64,000 nucleotides of DNA from Actinomycetota bacterium (GCA_016870355.1 VGBR01000005.1:1-64000); one strand, 5' to 3'. Counted from the stretch's first letter, positions 34,504-43,245 are shown. Made by a program: numbers and translations. Notes: generated from the letters alone by a model not told the origin.

Positions 34504-34550
34504 TTTTCGGCACGCTCAACCCAACTCTGCGTTGTTCAGCGTGCCGAAAA
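34504..34550. repeat. long inverted repeat, type II copy 1
   Basis: Perfect 13-bp arms TTTTCGGCACGCT (34504-34516) and AGCGTGCCGAAAA (34538-34550). On the minus strand the right arm continues as GAACAACG. The same minus-strand core TCGGCACGCTGAAC occurs at 58.8 kb. The right arm and loop are read as the last codons of the HAD phosphatase gene (I-F-G-T-L-N-N-A-E-L-G then TGA), so the element forms that gene's 3' end. Confidence 0.75.
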
Positions 34551-35178
34551 TCACAGCGTGCACGTCGGCGAGCGTGTCGAACGGCGTGTGCGCGACGCCG
34601 CTCAGCTCGCACCAGCGTTGGAGCGCACCCTTGGCGAACACCACGTCGGCCAACAGCGCGGCCTTGCGATCGCTCGTGCCGTCCCCGATCAGCACGGTCG
34701 TGAGACCCTCGTGTTGCGCGTCTTTGATCGGCGCCTGCTTGCAGGTGCCGCACGTCGAGCACGGGCAGCAACGGTCCTCGTGCGGGAACTCGAGCTCGCC
34801 AGACGCCCAATCGATGCGGTTGCTCAGCAATCGCAAGCCGAGCGGCTGGCAGACCTCCTCGGCGTAGAAGCCGAAGCCGTCGGATACGACTGTCACCTCG
34901 GCGCCCGCGCCCCGCAACGCTTCGAGCAACGGCACAAAGCCGGGGTCGATCTGCACCTCGCGAGCTACGGTGCGCAGCTGCGCCTCGTCCTTGGGGAGGA
35001 GGTCCCACTCGTCGAGCACGCACTCGCGGCTGCCGATCTCGCCGCGCGCGTATGCGTCACTCAGATCACGCCATTCGGGCGCGGCCAGCCGCTCCAGCAG
35101 GTGCACACCCGAGTCGACCTGCGTGACGGTTCCGTCGAAGTCGACGAACACCGCGGTCGCCGCGAGATCCAGGTTCAT
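34516..35178 (-). CDS. HAD-IB family phosphatase, MtnX-like
   Basis: A 220-aa protein. Motif I is F-V-D-F-D-G-T-V-T (nucleophile Asp near residue 13), motif II is V-V-S-D-G-F, and motif IV is V-L-I-G-D-G-T-S-D. The cap contains C-C-P-C-S-T-C-G-T-C-K, a cysteine cluster that could bind zinc. The substrate could be a phosphosugar or the methionine-salvage enolphosphate. The C-terminal 11 codons come from an inverted repeat, so the original C-terminus may have been replaced. The start is ATG, divergent from the mannosidase. Confidence 0.78.
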   Translation of the reverse strand: MNLDLAATAVFVDFDGTVTQVDSGVHLLERLAAPEWRDLSDAYARGEIGSRECVLDEWDLLPKDEAQLRTVAREVQIDPGFVPLLEALRGAGAEVTVVSDGFGFYAEEVCQPLGLRLLSNRIDWASGELEFPHEDRCCPCSTCGTCKQAPIKDAQHEGLTTVLIGDGTSDRKAALLADVVFAKGALQRWCELSGVAHTPFDTLADVHAVIFGTLNNAELG

Positions 35179-35200
35179 CCCGAAACCCTAGGGTTTGGGC

Positions 35201-37933
35201 ATGGAGCCGGTGACCGTGGCAATCGTGCCGCACACGCACTGGGACCGAGAGTGGTACGAGCCGTTCCAGTCGTTCCGAGTGCGGCTCGTCGGATTGCTCG
35301 ACTCGTTGCTCGACCTCCTCGAACGCGACCTCTCGTACGCGCGGTTCTTGCTCGACGGGCAGACCGCGGTGCTCGACGACTACCTGGAGATTCGGCCCGA
35401 GGCGGCCGGTCGCCTCGGTCGGCTGGTCGCGAGCGGGCGGGTGCAGGTTGGTCCGTGGATGATCCTCATGGACGAGTTCATGGTGTCGGGCGAGACCATC
35501 GTGCGCGACCTCCAGATGGGGAACGCCCGCGCCGCGGAGCTCGGTGGTGCGATGCCCGTCGGCTACCTCCCCGACATGTTCGGGCACATCGCGCAGATGC
35601 CGCAGATCCTGAAGCTCGCGGGTCTTGAGCACACGGTGGTGTGGCGCGGCGTCCCTGCCGCGATCGATCAAACGGCGTTCTGGTGGGCAGCACCCGACGG
35701 CTCACGCGTGCGGGCTGAGTACCTCTACGGCTCGTACTCCAATGGCCGCGACCTCCCCGACGACGCCAAGGCGCTTGTCGCGCGAGCGCGCGGCTACGAG
35801 CAAGAGCTCGGATCGGCGCGGCTCGATGGCGGCGGCATGTTGCTCATGAACGGCACCGACCACCAGCTCCCGCAACCCTGGCTCGGTCGGGTCGTCGCCG
35901 AAGCGAACGATCTTCAGGACGGCTACCGGTTCGCGGTGACATCGCTCGCGGAGTTCCTCCCCGCGCAGCCCGTCGACGGGATCAACACCTGGTCCGGTGA
36001 GCTGCGCTCCGGTGCTCGAGCAAACGTGCTCATGGGGGTGGCGTCCAACCGAGTCGACGTCCACCAAGCGTGTGCCGCAGCCGAACGGGCACTTGAGCGA
36101 CGGGCCGAGCCGATCAGCGCGCTGTTCCTCGCGGCGGATCGCTACCCCACCCGACTGCTGCAGGTCGGCTGGAGCAATCTCGTGCTCAACAGCGCACACG
36201 ACTCGTCGTGTGCGTGCAGTCACGACGAAGTCGTCGACGCGGTGACCGTCCGGTACCAAGAAGCGCGCCACATCGGCGACTCGTTGGCTCGCGATGCGAT
36301 GCGCCGACTGGCGACGGAAGTGATCAGCGAACCGGGCTCGACGATCGTCGTGAACTCCACGCAGCACGATCGGGGCGGGCTCGTCTACGGGTTCGCGCCT
36401 GGTGAGGGACCGCTGCACTTCGTCACCGATGACGGTGCGACGTGCCCGGCGCAGGTGCTCCGCACGGTCGGCGGCGACGGGTTCCACCAGGTCGTGACCG
36501 GTCAGAAGGTGCGGTGGGTGCTCGAGATGATGCGCGGGCCTGAGTTCGCGGGCAGCCAGATCGCACGAGTCACACCGACCCAGTCCGGCGACAACGAATG
36601 GGAGTACGTGTTCGAAGCGGCGCGTGCAGGTGAAGCCGTCCTCGATCTCGAAGCGACCCGCGAGGAGATCCTCGCCCTCGGTCAAGCCGGCGCGACTGTG
36701 CGGTTCCGACAGGTGAGAGCGCCCGCACGCGAGTTCGTGTTCGCCGCCGACACGGTGCCGGGGTTCGGCTGGCGCACCTACCGGGCGGTTGACGGCGACG
36801 GTCCGTCCACCGCCCTGCGTGGTGATGACCATTCGATCGCGAACGAACACCTCGAAGTGGTCGTTGATCCGGCCGACGGCACCTTCTCCGTCACCACGAA
36901 TGACGGTGTCACCGTGCATGGGCTCGATCGCCTCGTCGATGGCGGCGACGGCGGCGACACCTACAGCTACTCCCCGCCCGCACAGGACCGTCTCGTCGAT
37001 GCTCCGACGCGCGTCACGGTCACTCTGCTTGAACCAGGTCCGCTTCGCGCACGTCTGCTGATCGAGCGCACCTACGAATGGCCGCGTGCAGCCGTCGGCG
37101 ACGCCCAGGCGTGCACCGAGCGCAGCGACAACACCGTGCCGGTCGACGTACGTACCGAGCTCGAGCTCCGGTCGGGTGAGCGCTTCGTCCGCGTCCACAC
37201 GACGCTCGACAATCGTGCGCGCGACCATCGACTGCGCGCGCACTTCCCGCTCCCCGCCGCGGTCGACGGATCGGACGCGGAGTGCGCGTTCACGGTCGTG
37301 CACCGTGGCCTCGAGGCCGAGGGTGGACCGCACGAGTTCGGACTTCCCACGTTCGTGTCCCGCCGCTTCGTTGACTGCTCCGACGGGTCCGCGGGCCTCG
37401 CAGTCCTGCACGACGGGCTTCTCGAGTACGAGGTCGTCGACGACGGTCGCGAGCTCGCGCTCACGATGCTCCGCGCCACCGGCTACCTCTCGCGCATCGA
37501 GCCCTCGCTTCGTCCGAACCCGGCGGGGCCGCCCGACGAGCTCGAAGGACCCCAACTCCAACGCGTGCTGTCGTTCGACTACGCGGTGCTGCCTCACCGC
37601 GGCGACTGGCGTGCAGCCGATCTGTACGCCGCGGCCGACGAGCTCCTGGTTCCCCTCGAACGCGTGCGGGGCGACGGTGTCGACAGCGCGCATCGCCCGC
37701 CGTCGGGTCAGGAGCTGTCAGTCGACGGCGCGCAGGTGAGCGCCGTCGTTCGTGACGGAATCGGACTCGTCGTGCGGGTGTTCAATGCGTCACCAGAGCC
37801 GAGCGTCGCGACGGTCGAACGCCACGGCCCGGTGCAGGGGTGGATCATCGATCTGTTGGGCCGCCCGGTGTCACGCTTCGAAGGCACCGTCGACCTGCAC
37901 CCCTGGGAGATCGCCACGTTGCGCCTGGACTGA
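35201..37933 (+). CDS. GH38 alpha-mannosidase
   Basis: A 910-aa protein starting at ATG. The zinc-binding motif is at the N-terminus (P-H-T-H-W-D-R-E-W-Y), and the region of the catalytic nucleophile is G-Y-L-P-D-M-F-G-H-I-A-Q-M near residue 125. H-D-S-S-C-A-C-S-H-D-E-V-V near 330 belongs to the helical middle domain. The last 450 residues form the beta-sandwich C-domains (E-R-T-Y-E-W-P). There is no signal peptide, so it is cytosolic, probably acting on mannosylated oligosaccharides or lipid-linked mannose. It is followed by an unrelated convergent gene. Confidence 0.92.
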   Translation: MEPVTVAIVPHTHWDREWYEPFQSFRVRLVGLLDSLLDLLERDLSYARFLLDGQTAVLDDYLEIRPEAAGRLGRLVASGRVQVGPWMILMDEFMVSGETIVRDLQMGNARAAELGGAMPVGYLPDMFGHIAQMPQILKLAGLEHTVVWRGVPAAIDQTAFWWAAPDGSRVRAEYLYGSYSNGRDLPDDAKALVARARGYEQELGSARLDGGGMLLMNGTDHQLPQPWLGRVVAEANDLQDGYRFAVTSLAEFLPAQPVDGINTWSGELRSGARANVLMGVASNRVDVHQACAAAERALERRAEPISALFLAADRYPTRLLQVGWSNLVLNSAHDSSCACSHDEVVDAVTVRYQEARHIGDSLARDAMRRLATEVISEPGSTIVVNSTQHDRGGLVYGFAPGEGPLHFVTDDGATCPAQVLRTVGGDGFHQVVTGQKVRWVLEMMRGPEFAGSQIARVTPTQSGDNEWEYVFEAARAGEAVLDLEATREEILALGQAGATVRFRQVRAPAREFVFAADTVPGFGWRTYRAVDGDGPSTALRGDDHSIANEHLEVVVDPADGTFSVTTNDGVTVHGLDRLVDGGDGGDTYSYSPPAQDRLVDAPTRVTVTLLEPGPLRARLLIERTYEWPRAAVGDAQACTERSDNTVPVDVRTELELRSGERFVRVHTTLDNRARDHRLRAHFPLPAAVDGSDAECAFTVVHRGLEAEGGPHEFGLPTFVSRRFVDCSDGSAGLAVLHDGLLEYEVVDDGRELALTMLRATGYLSRIEPSLRPNPAGPPDELEGPQLQRVLSFDYAVLPHRGDWRAADLYAAADELLVPLERVRGDGVDSAHRPPSGQELSVDGAQVSAVVRDGIGLVVRVFNASPEPSVATVERHGPVQGWIIDLLGRPVSRFEGTVDLHPWEIATLRLD

Positions 37934-37955
37934 CGAAGGTCAAGACCTTGTTTGG

Positions 37956-39110
37956 TCAGCCAAGCAGCGCTTCGCCGGTCGGTTCGGTGGTTGACCACTC
38001 CGGATCCAGCCCGGGTGCTCGAAGGGCCACGCCCGTCGGGACCTCCCAGAGCAGCGCGGCTCGTTCACCGTGCCAGCGAACGGAGAAAGACACCGGACCA
38101 TGGCGCGTCGGTGCGCCGCGCAGATCGATCGGTCCACCCCGCCACTCATTGGGCAATTCCGCAAGGATCGAGGTCGCTCCGTCGGCGTCGTAGACGAGCA
38201 AGGACCGCAACGCGAGCAAGAACGGCGCACCGCCCTCGGCGCGTGCCGCGGTCACGTCGGACCACGACATCTGGTGTGGCGAGCGACGGGCCGCGGCGCG
38301 GCGTTGCCGCCAGGTCAACATCGCCCATCCCGCGGTTGCTTCGTCGTCAAAGCCCCAATCTTCAAGCGCCGCGACTGCCCGCGGTTCCGCAGTCGACAGC
38401 AACGCGGCGCCGAGCGCGCACCGGACCGCGGTCATCAGTGATTCGTCGGCAACCTCGAACCTCGTGCCCCGGTCGATCTGACGCTGCCAACCTCGCGCCA
38501 CCGAGTCGGCATCCGGTATGGTCGCGAGGTCGATGGGTGCGCCGGCACGTCGGCCGGACAGCACAAGCCGCACGGTGGCGCGGTGAGGCACCGGATGCAG
38601 GAAGGCCGCCTCGATTCGTGCTCCCCGATCGCGCATCGGCCGGAACGCGCCGGTCTGCGCGCCACCCGACATCACTTCTAGCTCCACCCCTCCGACGCCG
38701 CAGGACCAACGCGATGGCGGCCGGGGCGACACGACGGCCGACCTCCCATCCAGGAACACCTCCGCGCCGTCGAGCGTGATCGCCGACGCACCGGATGCTA
38801 CGAGCGCGACGACAAACGGCGCCGGTGATGCGTTCTCGACCTCGACCACGATCGGATCGCCATCCCCGGCCACGCCGTACACCCGATGCAGCGCGTCACC
38901 ACTCGGCACACGCATCGCGGTCTGCACAACTGGTGTGCCGTCGATCAGCGTCTGACGGACCGACGCTTCCCGCTCGGGAACGTGCCAGCGATCCTCGGCG
39001 CCGATCCACCAACCCAGCTCCCATGTGGCATCGGTCGGCGCGACGCGGCCCCGCTCGTCGACCAGTGCTCGATGCCGGTGCCCGAGCGCACCAACGAGGG
39101 TCTGAACCAC
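37956..39110 (-). CDS. hypothetical protein, possibly carbohydrate-related
   Basis: A 384-aa protein that I do not recognise. The N-terminal half is beta-rich with many Trp and Val-Glu runs (W-E-L-G-W-W-I-G-A-E-D-R-W, then V-V-E-V-E-N-A-S-P-A-P-F) and resembles the sandwich of glycan-processing enzymes. The second half is helical (A-V-R-C-A-L-G-A-A-L-L-S-T-A-E-P). Its GTG follows the gpsA stop with no gap, so it is the last gene of plsC-gpsA-this. Convergence with a GH38 mannosidase suggests, but does not prove, a sugar role. Confidence 0.55.
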   Translation of the reverse strand: MVQTLVGALGHRHRALVDERGRVAPTDATWELGWWIGAEDRWHVPEREASVRQTLIDGTPVVQTAMRVPSGDALHRVYGVAGDGDPIVVEVENASPAPFVVALVASGASAITLDGAEVFLDGRSAVVSPRPPSRWSCGVGGVELEVMSGGAQTGAFRPMRDRGARIEAAFLHPVPHRATVRLVLSGRRAGAPIDLATIPDADSVARGWQRQIDRGTRFEVADESLMTAVRCALGAALLSTAEPRAVAALEDWGFDDEATAGWAMLTWRQRRAAARRSPHQMSWSDVTAARAEGGAPFLLALRSLLVYDADGATSILAELPNEWRGGPIDLRGAPTRHGPVSFSVRWHGERAALLWEVPTGVALRAPGLDPEWSTTEPTGEALLG

Positions 39111-40118
39111 CTAGCGCATGCCGTGGAGCTCGGGCTTGGCCTCCCGGAGCATGAGTGCCGGCACCATGTCGGCGGCCCGGGCACCTTCGTAAAGGATCGC
39201 ACCGACGAAGGCCGCGATCGGCATCTCGACCCCGGCGCGGGCCGCGAGCTCGAGCACCGATCGCGTGCTCTTGACACCCTCGGCGACCATCTTCATCTCC
39301 GCGACGATCTCGTCGATCTTCCGACCCTTGCCGAGCTCGAAGCCCACGTGTCGGTTTCGGCTCTTCTCGCTCGCGCACGTCGCGACGAGATCACCCATCC
39401 CGGCGAGACCCGAGAACGTGAGCGGGTCCCCTCCGAGCGCGATGCCCAACCGCGCCAGCTCTGCGAGCCCCCGCGTGATCAGTGCAGCCTTCGTGTTGTC
39501 GCCGTACCCGAGCCCGGCCGCGATGCCAGCACCGATCGCGACGACGTTCTTCAGTGCGCCGGCGATCTCACACCCGATGACATCGGGGTTCGTGTACACC
39601 CGGAAGGTGCGGGTCATGAACACCTTCTGGAGCTCGCGCGCTGTGTCCTCATCGGTCATCGCCACTACTGACGCGGTCGGCTGACCCTCTGCGACCTCTT
39701 GAGCGAGGTTCGGTCCCGTGAGCACACCGATGCGACTGGTGTCCTTACGCCCGAGCACGTCGGCCACCACCTCGGTCATGCGCAGGTACGTCTCTTGCTC
39801 CACGCCCTTTGAGAGGCTGACGACCGGAACATCCGGCGCAATCGACGGCGCCGCAGCGCTGAGCACCTCGCGAAATCCGTGACTCGGTACGGCGATCACG
39901 ACCACCTCGGATTCGGCGCAAACCGCCGCAAGGTCGTTGGTAGCGCGCACCCGCTCCGAGATCTGGATGCCGGGGAGATACCGATCGTTCTCGTGCGTCG
40001 CCTCGAGCCGCTTGGCCAGATCTGCGTCGCGCGCCCAGAGGGTCACATCGACGTTGTCGGCCATGACGGCCGCGACCGTGGTGCCCCACGACCCGGCACC
40101 GATCATGCAGGTCTTCAT
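39111..40118 (-). CDS. gpsA: NAD(P)-dependent glycerol-3-phosphate dehydrogenase
   Basis: A 335-aa protein. ATG 40118 gives the standard N-terminus with I-G-A-G-S-W-G-T-T as the nucleotide-binding loop. S-L-S-K-G-V-E, T-G-P-N-L-A-Q-E-V and the active-site Lys in E-I-A-G-A-L-K-N-V-V-A-I-G-A-G-I are all present. It reduces DHAP to sn-glycerol-3-phosphate for phospholipids. The ATG overlaps the plsC stop (ATGA), which matches the metabolic order. Confidence 0.96.
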   Translation of the reverse strand: MKTCMIGAGSWGTTVAAVMADNVDVTLWARDADLAKRLEATHENDRYLPGIQISERVRATNDLAAVCAESEVVVIAVPSHGFREVLSAAAPSIAPDVPVVSLSKGVEQETYLRMTEVVADVLGRKDTSRIGVLTGPNLAQEVAEGQPTASVVAMTDEDTARELQKVFMTRTFRVYTNPDVIGCEIAGALKNVVAIGAGIAAGLGYGDNTKAALITRGLAELARLGIALGGDPLTFSGLAGMGDLVATCASEKSRNRHVGFELGKGRKIDEIVAEMKMVAEGVKSTRSVLELAARAGVEMPIAAFVGAILYEGARAADMVPALMLREAKPELHGMR

Positions 40119-40828
40119 GTTGCGCTGCGCACGGCCGGGCGCATGACGGCAGTTGCGGGCGACCGCACCCACCATCTGTCCTCGCCCTCCTTTGGTTGCT
40201 GCGGGTAGATCTCGCGGGCTCTCGCCACACACTTGGCGATGGCGGTCATGATCCGATCGGTTGCCTCGTAGATGTCCTCGTCGGGCCCCACGCGCACGCG
40301 TTCACCCACGACAACGGTCTCGGCGACTCCTGCCCGCCATCGAGGCTTGCGTCCTTTGAACAGGATCCGGTGCGCACCCCACATGCCGACCGGGGTGACA
40401 GGTACGCCGCTCATCGCCGCAAGCCGCGCCGTGCCCGTCTTGCCGGCCATCGGGTCGAGATCGAGCGAGATCGTCCCCTCCGGAAACACGCAGATGCACT
40501 CGCCACCGCGCAGCGCCTGCACGGCCGCGTCGAGCGAACCCGCCGCCTCGGACGTTTCGCGAGCCACGGGGATCTGGTGCGCGTGGCGCAGCACGAAGCC
40601 AACGCCGGCCTTGTCGAACAGCTCCTTCTTGGCGAGGAAGCGCACGTGGCGGTGTCGGCGGTGGGCAAGGTGCCCAAGCACCATCGGATCGAGGTACGAA
40701 GAGTGGTTGCTCGCGAGGATGAGGGGACCGTGCACCGGCACACGCTGCAAGCCCTCGATCGTGAAGCGGAGCGCGAGTCGCGTCGGAGCCATGAGCACGC
40801 CGCGCGCAAAGGCGTACGTAGGCTCCAT
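40115..40828 (-). CDS. plsC: 1-acyl-sn-glycerol-3-phosphate acyltransferase
   Basis: A 237-aa PlsC-type acyltransferase. The catalytic motif is N-H-S-S-Y-L-D (HX4D, near residue 42), and the acceptor-site motif is V-F-P-E-G-T-I-S near 115. It makes phosphatidic acid from lysophosphatidic acid and is coupled to gpsA, which supplies the glycerol-3-phosphate backbone. The upstream region is a low-complexity CGCTTCGCT repeat rather than a normal promoter sequence. Confidence 0.9.
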   Translation of the reverse strand: MEPTYAFARGVLMAPTRLALRFTIEGLQRVPVHGPLILASNHSSYLDPMVLGHLAHRRHRHVRFLAKKELFDKAGVGFVLRHAHQIPVARETSEAAGSLDAAVQALRGGECICVFPEGTISLDLDPMAGKTGTARLAAMSGVPVTPVGMWGAHRILFKGRKPRWRAGVAETVVVGERVRVGPDEDIYEATDRIMTAIAKCVARAREIYPQQPKEGEDRWWVRSPATAVMRPAVRSAT

Positions 40829-40835
40829 CTCTACT

Positions 40836-40918
40836 GCTCCGCTCCCGCTTCGCTACTTCCGCTTCGCTCCATCCGCTTCGCTCGCTGCGCGTGTTCCGCT
40901 CGCTGCGCTCGCTTCACG
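40836..40918. repeat. low-complexity GCTTCGCT/GCTCGCTGCGC tract
   Basis: The 110 bp between divergent plsC and cofC are largely built from repeated CGCTTCGCT and CGCTCGCTGCG words. These can fold with each other only weakly. No -10 or -35 is recognisable inside, so the cofC promoter must lie in the last 20 bp (TAGCATACG just before the ATG). It differs from the palindrome family, though it shares GCTCGCTGCG words. Confidence 0.6.
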
Positions 40919-40938
40919 GCCGGTAGCATACGCAGCCC

Positions 40939-41538
40939 ATGAGCGGAGACGTCGCGCGGAGTCCGCGCGTCGGTGTCGTCATCCCGATCCGTTCCTTCAT
41001 CGGAGCGAAGGCTCGCCTCGCTGATCATCTCGATGAGGACGCGCGCGCCACAGCATTGCGACTGATGGCCGATCGAGTGCTCGACGCGGCAGCACCCCTC
41101 ACCGTGATCGTCGTCTCGAGCGCTCCAGAAGTTCGTGCTTGGGCGGTCGAGCGCGGTGTCGAGGTCGTCGATGACGCGGGATCCCTCGACGCAGCGGCGG
41201 CGGGAGGGGTCGAGCACCTCAGGGCTCGGGGCTTCACGCGGGCGGTCGTCGTGCACGCCGACCTCCCCCACGCTCGGTCACTCGCACCCCTGGCCGAGGA
41301 CTTCGGAGCAGATGTCGTCGCGATGGTCCCCTGCCATCGCGAGGACGGCACGAACGTGCTGTCGGTCCCCACGACCGTTGACTTCACCTTCGCCTACGGC
41401 GCCGGCTCCTTCGCCCGGCACGTCGCCGAAGCGCAACAGCTCGGCCTCAACACGGTGGTGATCCACGACCCGGAGCTCTCCATCGACGTCGACGTGCCCG
41501 ACGATCTCGAACATCTGCGGTCGTCGAGCCCGACGTGA
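40939..41538 (+). CDS. cofC: 2-phospho-L-lactate / phosphoenolpyruvate guanylyltransferase (F420 biosynthesis)
   Basis: A 199-aa CofC/FbiD-family protein. The nucleotidyl-transfer N-terminus is V-V-I-P-I-R-S-F-I-G-A-K-A-R-L, A-V-V-V-H-A-D-L-P is the metal-site strand, and D-G-T-N-V-L-S is the substrate loop. In actinobacteria this enzyme joins GTP and phosphoenolpyruvate to start coenzyme F420. The stop overlaps the PIG-L gene start (GTGA). The LLM oxidoreductase at 1.75 kb is a potential user of the cofactor. Confidence 0.87.
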   Translation: MSGDVARSPRVGVVIPIRSFIGAKARLADHLDEDARATALRLMADRVLDAAAPLTVIVVSSAPEVRAWAVERGVEVVDDAGSLDAAAAGGVEHLRARGFTRAVVVHADLPHARSLAPLAEDFGADVVAMVPCHREDGTNVLSVPTTVDFTFAYGAGSFARHVAEAQQLGLNTVVIHDPELSIDVDVPDDLEHLRSSSPT

Positions 41539-42266
41539 TCGAGTCGCAGAACCTGACGCCGCCAACGCGAGCGCTCGCGGTTGGCGCTCACTTCGACGAC
41601 ATCGAGTTTGGGTGTGGTGCGACCCTCGCCAAGTGGGCATCGGCAGGAACCGAAGTTCACTGCTGCGTGCTGACCGACGGCTCGAAGGGGACCTGGGATC
41701 CCGATCGCGATCTGGCCAACCTCGTCGCCGAGCGCCGTCGCGAACAGGAGGCCGCGGCGGACGTCCTCGGCGTGAAAGCCGTCCACTTCCTCGAGTTCGT
41801 CGACGGGGAGCTCGTCGATGGCATCGACCAGCGTGCTGCCCTCTCCGCAGTGATCCGTGAGGCGAAGCCCGACGTCGTCCTCGGGCACGATCCGTGGAAG
41901 CGCTACCGAGTGCACCCCGACCACGCGGCTGCGGGCCACCTCACCATCAACGCCATCGTCGCCGCCCGCGATCCCCACTTCTTCCCCAACCAGGGCGAGC
42001 CTCATCGCCCGACCACGCTCTTGCTCTTCGAAGCAGAGGAACAGGACCATGTCGAAGACGCGGAGACCTTCCTAGAGAAGAAGGTCGAAGCGCTCCTGGC
42101 CCACAAGAGCCAATGGAAGTCGACGATGGGCATCGACGAGGACTCGCCCGCAGCCGCCGACCAAAGGGCGGCGTTCAAAGTGCAGATCGCGCAAGCAGCT
42201 CGCGCCGCCGGGCAGCACGCCGGCCTCGCCTCCGCAGAGGCCTTCAAGCGGATCGAACCGCTCTAG
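41535..42266 (+). CDS. PIG-L family deacetylase
   Basis: A 243-aa protein starting at a GTG that overlaps cofC. The zinc motif is V-G-A-H-F-D-D-I-E-F-G-C-G near residue 16, and the second site is Y-R-V-H-P-D-H-A-A-A-G-H near 128. It is an LmbE-fold N-acetyl hydrolase. The H-F-D-D variant (instead of H-P-D-D) separates it from Mca at 10.3 kb, so it is probably not a mycothiol enzyme. Translational coupling to cofC is notable, but a role in F420 metabolism is not established. Confidence 0.82.
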   Translation: MIESQNLTPPTRALAVGAHFDDIEFGCGATLAKWASAGTEVHCCVLTDGSKGTWDPDRDLANLVAERRREQEAAADVLGVKAVHFLEFVDGELVDGIDQRAALSAVIREAKPDVVLGHDPWKRYRVHPDHAAAGHLTINAIVAARDPHFFPNQGEPHRPTTLLLFEAEEQDHVEDAETFLEKKVEALLAHKSQWKSTMGIDEDSPAAADQRAAFKVQIAQAARAAGQHAGLASAEAFKRIEPL

Positions 42267-42338
42267 GACGACGACGCCAGGTGTTCGCCGATGACCGGCT
42301 TGTCCGGTCCTCAACCACAGCGCCGCAACCTGGGCCGC

Positions 42339-42378
42339 GCCGGAGGGGGCCGACGGGGGAGGCTGGCCCTCCCCCGTC
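42339..42378 (-). terminator. terminator-like hairpin cassette, copy 2 (diverged)
   Basis: Arms GACGGGGGAGG (42352-42362) and CCTCCCCCGTC (42368-42378) with the flank CGCCGGAGGGGGC to the left. For minus-strand transcripts the order is gene, hairpin, flank, as in the other two copies. It lies downstream of the intrinsic terminator of the histone-like gene. Confidence 0.6.
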
Positions 42379-42402
42379 CCACCTGTCTCCCCCGTGAAAA
42401 CG

Positions 42403-42432
42403 AAACCGGGGGGCCCGAAGGCCCCCCGGTTT
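42403..42432 (-). terminator. intrinsic terminator between convergent genes
   Basis: AAACCGGGGGGCC / GGCCCCCCGGTTT is a perfect 13-bp stem with a 4-nt loop. On the minus strand it is followed by TTTCGTTTTC. It therefore ends the histone-like gene transcript (stop at 42450), and it may also stop readthrough from the PIG-L gene on the other strand. Confidence 0.85.
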
Positions 42433-42449
42433 GGAGAGGTGGAGCAGGT

Positions 42450-42908
42450 CTAGCGGCTGCGCTTGCGACGCCGCTTCGCAGGCGCCTTCTTGGCGGTGGT
42501 CGTCTTGCGCCGACGCCGCTTCTTGGCCGGAGCCGCCTTCTTCGCCGTCGACTTACGCCGACGCCGCTTCTTGGCCGGAGCCGCCTTCTTCGCCGTCGAC
42601 TTACGCCGACGCCGCTTCTTGGCCGGAGCCTTCTTGGCCGGAGCCGCCTTCTTCGCCGTCGACTTACGCCGACGCCGCTTCTTGGCCGGAGCCTTCTTGG
42701 CCGGAGCCGCCTTCTTCGCCGTCGACTTACGCCGACGCCGCTTGGCCGGGGCCTTCTTCGCAGCTGTTGTCTTCCGACGACGGGTGGTCTTCCGTGCCGT
42801 CGACTTCTTGGCGGTCGCTTTGCGACGCCGCTTCGCCGGCTTACGGGCCGCCGTCCTCTTGGCCGCACTCTTGCGTGCGGTGCGTCTCTTTGCCGGAGGC
42901 ACGGTCAC
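42450..42908 (-). CDS. histone H1-like Lys/Arg/Ala-rich nucleoid protein
   Basis: A 152-aa protein of almost only K, R, A, T, S and P, starting at GTG. The core is a tandem repeat of [16 protein letters not shown] (16 residues, 48 bp, 42520-42740). Some units carry an extra K-A-P-A-K (63-bp period). Such tails resemble the C-terminal domains of mycobacterial HupB and eukaryotic H1 and should bind DNA nonspecifically. The HU gene lies 61 bp upstream on the same strand, so the HU fold and the basic tail appear as two genes rather than one fused HupB. Confidence 0.85.
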   Translation of the reverse strand: MTVPPAKRRTARKSAAKRTAARKPAKRRRKATAKKSTARKTTRRRKTTAAKKAPAKRRRRKSTAKKAAPAKKAPAKKRRRRKSTAKKAAPAKKAPAKKRRRRKSTAKKAAPAKKRRRRKSTAKKAAPAKKRRRRKTTTAKKAPAKRRRKRSR

Positions 42909-42969
42909 CTACCTTCCATTGATTGTGTGCTGTGTTGCTCGAATCCGATCGACGCAGACCGGATCCGTC

Positions 42970-43245
42970 TCAGGTGTTCACCTTCTTCTTGAAGTCGGCA
43001 CCCACCGAGAACTTGACGGCCTTCGAGGCCGGGATCGCTACGGGCTCACCGGTGCGCGGGTTGCGCCCTGTGCGCGCCTTGCGTTCCGAACGCGACCACG
43101 CGCCGAACCCCGGCAGCATGACCTTTTCGTCAGCCGAAACCGTGGCGACGATGACGTGAATGAAGGCGTTGACAGCCTTCTCTGCATCCGACTTGGCAAG
43201 GCCAGCTTCGCCGGCAACCTTTTCGATGAGCTCTGACTTGTTCAC
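42970..43245 (-). CDS. hup: HU-family DNA-binding protein
   Basis: A 91-aa protein. GTG 43245 is chosen because GGAGG lies 6 nt upstream, and the earlier in-frame TTG would add four residues. [10 protein letters not shown] starts the helical dimer domain, [18 protein letters not shown] is the DNA-binding arm, and I-P-A-S-K-A-V-K-F completes the HU signature. There is no basic C-terminal tail, unlike mycobacterial HupB, but a separate tail-like gene follows. It bends and packages DNA. Confidence 0.95.
   Translation of the reverse strand: MNKSELIEKVAGEAGLAKSDAEKAVNAFIHVIVATVSADEKVMLPGFGAWSRSERKARTGRNPRTGEPVAIPASKAVKFSVGADFKKKVNT

Noticed and set aside
40836-40918. GCTTCGCT tract as another copy of the dispersed palindrome
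   Set aside because: It lacks the paired arms, the ATA/GTA loop and the GTCGTTCG flank; only short words are shared.
42463-43236. 257-aa plus-strand frame opposite the histone-like and HU genes
   Set aside because: The [10 protein letters not shown] repeats are simply the reverse complement of the basic repeat. Intrinsic terminator orientation and the HU Shine-Dalgarno support the minus strand.
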